Source: Taenia hydatigena | Taxonomy: Eukaryota > Platyhelminthes > Cestoda > Cyclophyllidea > Taeniidae | Reading direction: 5' to 3' | Length of the DNA: 64,000 nt | Assembly: GCA_036345935.2 (NCBI GenBank) | Contig: JADWOT020000010.1 | Location: 3,398,254 to 3,462,253 of the forward strand | Shown here: positions 62,340 through 64,000 of the stretch, one piece after another | How positions within the stretch are numbered: the stretch's first letter is position 1 | How the letters are laid out: each line of letters starts with the position of its first letter | Program-made: the position numbers and the translations under genes | The notes under the pieces: generated by a model | Databases searched by the model: none | What the model was told of the DNA's origin: nothing | What the model saw: the letters and a program-made list of their open reading frames with translations, nothing else

Positions 62340-64000
62340 GAGGTTGGGTAACATCATTAAAAATGGACGGACAAGTAGAGATTGCTATGATTTGTTTTAA
62401 ATGGACAATAATAGTGACTTGTGTGGATGAGCATGTCAACAGATGAGGGGGTGGAAATGCGGACGAATACGGAACAATGCACCAAAAGGGAAAAGCGAGA
62501 GTGCAACAGCGTGAAGAGATTTGTAGGATGGAACTAGATGGCAAAACTATATACCAATTTTCCCTGCCTGCAATTAAGAGCCAAAAGGTGTAATATAATG
62601 GGAGGCGGTTAGTCCATATAGCTCTTGTCAGGCAGGAATGTTAAAAAAGGAAACCAACTCTAGCTAAAGATCGAGATCTAAAAGCATCAACGATGTGCCG
62701 AATTGAGTCCTACGGTCACTTGTTCGTAGAGTGAATAGAGCTGGCTTGCATTGGTGACCAAAGAATGAGTAAATAAGGTGTGGTCATGAATTCTTGGTCT
62801 TCGTACACGTGGTAGGCATGGCTATCCAGCTATTTGAGGTGATTGCCACCATCCGCCGAAGTAGCAAGGAAGCAAAGTTGAGGTGTTTATGCAGATCTCA
62901 TCTCTTGTTCTTCCAACATATCTCGATTGCCTATTGTAGGGATTGTGTAAGGCAGAAAAACTCCGTGGACTATGGAAAGATTGCCTGCTAACACAGGCCA
63001 GTAGTAAAATTAGCATGCATTCCTTAAAACACGTAAATGGTGGATTAACCAGCGATAGTTTATCAAGCTTGGATTCTAAGCGTGAAACAGACGAAACTAG
63101 CCCTGCACCAGAGGTAGAGCGACAGTTAAAATTTTAAGTTTGATTGTGCATCTGCTCAGTGGAAATATTGTTTGATGCTACACAGAACCAAATAAGAATT
63201 AGAGGTCACTACAAACACCGCGATATCTAATTCCAAGTCGCATCTTAATATTTGTGCGGAAATTCGCCAAGTGGGCATATCGACGCTATCTTGCTCACAT
63301 TTAGGGAAACCATGAACCATAAACACAGTTAATGCTCATGCGGCTAATCGCGGTGGTGCAAAGGAGTTGGACATGGGTGGATGAAGCGTGTGGAAGGCAT
63401 TAAACCCACCAGCAGGTATTTTACTCAGATGATTGTGTACAACCATAAACAACCTTTCGCAAATAGTTACATTCAGTGTGAATTATGCAGAACAGTCGTG
63501 CAGAGTCAGTTCGATGTAGAATTCATCCTCAAATCATAGCCTTTTAATCATGGTTTTTAATTCTAAATGGAAAACAAATCTTGAAATGAAGGCGGAGGCC
63601 TTGGTTTACAAATGGGTGTGAGTAATTTAAGACGTGGTGCGTTGCACGCGACGTGATAGCTGGTTGACCAGCAGACACGCCGTGAATGCAACACGGATTC
63701 ACGCGTTAAACATGGCCTTACGCTGACTTAGTGTAAACAGCTGTGTCACGATTACAGTACATCTAGCCGTGATGGCAACCGACTGAGTGGATGGAAATAA
63801 AGGGCGCTACATTTTGTTAGGCTGATAAATTATTCGGAATAGTTGATTACTTGCCGAAAAGTCGAATCGGCGTTTTCAGGCATTTCCACCGTTAGGCGGG
63901 ACCAAACTTTGAGCTATATCTGACACCCACAATGCTTCTAGAGATCCACTATATTCGTCTGTTCATTCATTGTAGGCGTGATTTATGAGCGAGTCAGTTC
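62340..64000 (+). repeat. Block II, copy e (runs off the window)
   Basis: It matches copy b from about 23720 onward (AGATGAGGGGGTGGAA, AGGCGGTTAGTCCAT) and copy a from 62944 (GTAAGGC) to the window end, in direct orientation. The conserved minus-strand exon contains stops here. Homology to copy a continues to the last base, so the block extends beyond 64000. Confidence 0.8.

Noticed and set aside
1..64000. tRNA, rRNA, CRISPR array, bacterial operon or prophage
   Set aside because: No tRNA B-box-like GGTTCGANNCC, no rRNA core sequence, no regularly spaced short repeats with unique spacers and no long contiguous coding frames were seen.
1..64000. Retrotransposon or DNA transposon with recognisable polymerase or transposase
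   Set aside because: No reverse transcriptase (YxDD), integrase or transposase motif was found in any frame; the duplicated blocks lack terminal repeats and target-site duplications that I could see.

Overview
The window looks like nuclear DNA of a multicellular animal with a repeat-rich genome. AT-rich, stop-riddled sequence dominates. The few convincing coding stretches are short exons bounded by GT...AG introns, and the clearest gene is an FBXO4-like F-box protein, a family I know from animals. I see no bacterial operons, Shine-Dalgarno sites, tRNA, rRNA or CRISPR. A helminth-like invertebrate is my guess, but nothing here proves the lineage.

Layout. 1-450: 190-bp satellite ending in CAGC-type simple repeats. 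3939-7775: block I copy A, joined abruptly to block II copy a (7776-about 8823). 11180-16087: left arm of a roughly 5-kb inverted repeat, carrying an intact two-exon F-box gene (11379-12399, +) and block I copy B (reversed, to 16435). 17655-18260: block III. 19360-21421: two convergent copies of a multi-exon C2H2 zinc-finger gene. 23600-26030: block II copy b. 30269-31510: a third zinc-finger copy. 32286-32530: F-box relic. 34584-35111: 3' half of another zinc-finger copy. 38570-41467: degenerate array of about 48-bp units with one reversed 190-bp monomer. 41468-46425: right arm, with block I copy C and a frameshifted F-box copy on the minus strand. 48490-49560: decayed zinc-finger copy. 50870-53000: block II copy c, reversed. 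54110-54735: block III, reversed. 60815-61042 and about 62340-64000: further block II copies; the last runs off the window.

The main result is architectural. Five sequence blocks (F-box gene, block I, block II, block III, zinc-finger gene) recur through the window in shuffled order. The counterparts on the right (41-55 kb) lie in the opposite orientation to those on the left (11-26 kb). The F-box gene at 11379 is the only multi-exon gene I can read with no lesion. Every zinc-finger copy carries at least one visible defect. The rest is non-coding sequence or short open frames to which I cannot assign a function. No biochemical pathway links the genes; the link is duplication history. Block boundaries and the statements on similarity come from reading by eye and should be taken as approximate to tens of bases.
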